A stretch of 64,000 nucleotides of DNA from Methylobacterium sp. NMS14P. Lineage in GTDB: Bacteria; Pseudomonadota; Alphaproteobacteria; Rhizobiales; Beijerinckiaceae. Below the pieces are notes generated by a model, which made no database searches, was not told the DNA's origin, and saw only the letters and a program-made list of their open reading frames with translations. Positions within the stretch are counted from its first letter, which is position 1; the number at the start of each line of letters is the position of its first letter. Location of the stretch: the NCBI RefSeq assembly GCF_028583545.1, contig NZ_CP087106.1, positions 3,022,501 to 3,086,500 of the forward strand, written 5' to 3'. Of the stretch, positions 62,869 through 64,000 are shown piece by piece. A program made the translations under genes and the position numbers.

Positions 62869-63480
62869 ATGCGCAGGCTTTGGGGCCGCCTCACCTCGGT
62901 GAACGTGCAGAAGGCGGTGTGGGGGCTCGACGAGACGGGCCTGCCGTACGAGCGGGTCGAGGCCGGCGGCGCCCACGGGGTCGTCGACGACCCCGGCTAC
63001 CGCGCGATGAACCCGAACGGCCTCGTCCCGACCCTGGAGGAGGACGGCTTCGTCCTGTGGGAATCCAACGCGATCCTCCGCTACCTCGCGGCGGTGAGCC
63101 CGGCCCTGGCCCTGCCGGCGGACCCGCGGGCGCGCGCCCACGTGGAGCAATGGGTCGACTGGCAGGCCACGAGCTTCACGCCGGCCATGCGCGACGCCTT
63201 CTGGCAGCTCTACCGCGCGGCCGATCCGGACCGCGCCCTGATCGCCGCATCGCTGAAGAAGAGCGAGGCCATGGCGGAGATCCTCGACCGCCATCTCGCG
63301 GACCGGACCTACGCGGTCGGCGACAGCTTCGGCATCGCCGACATCGCCCTAGGCTGCGCGGCGCATCGCTGGCTGAATCTCCCGGCCGAGCGGATCGAGC
63401 GCCCGGCGCTGCGTCGCTGGTACGAGCGGGTCGCGGCCCGGCCCGGCGCCGCGCGGGCGCTCGGCGAGCCCATCGCCTGA
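62869..63480 (+). CDS. Glutathione S-transferase family protein
   Basis: 203 residues: thioredoxin-like N-terminal domain with NPNGLVPTLEEDGFVLWESNAILRYL (the glutathione-binding Pro and Glu-Ser), then a helical domain ending with SFGIADIALGCAAHRWLNL. The start (ATG 62869) begins MRRLWGRLTSVNVQKAVWGLDETG, with Ser10 as a candidate catalytic residue. 16 bases from epmB, thus perhaps in one transcript. Confidence 0.9.
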   Translation: MRRLWGRLTSVNVQKAVWGLDETGLPYERVEAGGAHGVVDDPGYRAMNPNGLVPTLEEDGFVLWESNAILRYLAAVSPALALPADPRARAHVEQWVDWQATSFTPAMRDAFWQLYRAADPDRALIAASLKKSEAMAEILDRHLADRTYAVGDSFGIADIALGCAAHRWLNLPAERIERPALRRWYERVAARPGAARALGEPIA

Positions 63481-63581
63481 CGGCCGCCGCGGGCACCCCG
63501 AGCCTTGCCGGCGCGCCCGCGCGATCCACCTTCCCCGACCGCGCCGCCCGGACCGGGACCGGCCTTTCACGGAGCCCCCCG

Positions 63582-64000
63582 ATGGCGATCGACCCGACCC
63601 TGCGCGACGCGCTCTCCGCCGTGACTCCGGTGAGCCTCGCCCGCGCCTTAGCGCGGGCCGGGGTTAAGGCCTGCACCCCGCACGGGCTCTCGGCGCGGGG
63701 GAGCGGAACCGTGGTCGGGCCCGCCTACACGATGCGGATGATCCCGGCTCGCGACGACGCTGCGGGCGATCTCGCCGCCGCCATCGACGCCGTGCCCGAA
63801 GGGGCCGTGGTGGTCATCGACGCCGCGTCCTCCGGCCTGGTCCTTCCCTTCGCGGCGATCCTGGCGGCGCGCCTCGCCCAGCGTGGCGCCGCGGGTCTGG
63901 TCACGGACGCGGCCCTGCCGGACGAGATCGGCCTCCCCGCCTGGTGCCGGACGGCCGCGGCCACCGGGACCCTGGCCCTGGTCGGCACGCAGGAGCGCGT
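63582..64000 (+). CDS. RraA-family protein, N-terminal part (cut by window edge)
   Basis: The first 139 residues of a product with the RraA/HMG-aldolase-like fold: VTPVSLARALARAGVKA, ARGSGTVVGPAYTMRMIPARDD, and EGAVVVIDAASSGLVLPFAAILAARLAQRGAAGLVTDAALPDE in pieces. Family members include RNase E inhibitor RraA and 4-hydroxy-4-methyl-2-oxoglutarate aldolases. The conserved Arg-Asp region lies just past the window. Start ATG 63582 has GGAG upstream. Confidence 0.8.
   Translation, partial: MAIDPTLRDALSAVTPVSLARALARAGVKACTPHGLSARGSGTVVGPAYTMRMIPARDDAAGDLAAAIDAVPEGAVVVIDAASSGLVLPFAAILAARLAQRGAAGLVTDAALPDEIGLPAWCRTAAATGTLALVGTQER

Overview
The DNA is about 70% G+C with dense, short-spaced genes, and the content points to a methylotrophic alphaproteobacterium of the Methylobacterium/Methylorubrum group. 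Four observations support this. There is an eight-gene cluster in the order of the lanthanide-uptake (lut) genes of M. extorquens. There is an archaeal-type gene set for tetrahydromethanopterin/methylofuran cofactors (MfnB-like synthase, small amino-acid-kinase-like protein, DHPS-related protein, DUF447). There is an MxaD-like periplasmic protein, and an Irr regulator with a Cys-Pro heme motif. I saw no tRNA, rRNA, CRISPR array, insertion sequence or prophage. The genus assignment is an inference from gene content.

Layout. 1-7 kb: a CHASE3 receptor (cut by the window edge), zapE, GNAT, comF, a methyltransferase/DUF427 pair, and DUF6880 and DUF2188 proteins. 7-11 kb: fatty-acid synthesis (fabI; fabA-fabB plus a 38-residue membrane peptide that ends at a clear terminator), with irr divergent from fabA. 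11-22 kb: housekeeping and envelope genes, including a hydroxypyruvate/glyoxylate reductase-type enzyme, an FAD amine oxidase, an orphan RND adaptor, a large GGDEF-EAL protein and class II DAHP synthase. 22-33 kb: a stand-alone sigma-70 region 1.1-like protein, gor with an O-antigen-ligase-like gene, rpiA, gph, an aminotransferase, a DsbA-like protein, accB-accC and aat. 33-39 kb: ctaA, a hemolysin III family protein, and two polysaccharide genes (a GT4 glycosyltransferase and an undecaprenyl-phosphate sugar transferase).

39-53 kb is the most interesting part. Two long transcription units diverge from about 47.7 kb. The minus-strand unit (lutA to lutH) encodes a periplasmic binding protein, a YVTN propeller, small exported proteins, an ABC ATPase and permease, and a TonB-dependent receptor. 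The plus-strand unit encodes a DUF2380-like protein, four C1-cofactor proteins, an MxaD-like protein and a second YVTN propeller. An exact 16-bp element lies in the divergent promoter region and again, in opposite orientation, between lutG and lutH, where a second degenerate copy sits 21 bp away. I propose it as an operator linking lanthanide uptake to C1-cofactor and methanol-dehydrogenase functions. No EF-hand lanmodulin gene is visible. The small gene just beyond lutH encodes a different exported two-cysteine protein that resembles LutD.

53-64 kb: an alpha/beta hydrolase-like protein without its nucleophile serine, a response regulator, a Tat-type dienelactone hydrolase, DUF192, a double cold-shock-domain protein, a DUF1624-type membrane acyltransferase-like protein, efp with divergent epmA-epmB (the EF-P lysylation pathway), a glutathione S-transferase and the start of a RraA-family gene.

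All calls come from reading translations and motifs by eye. No database search was possible.
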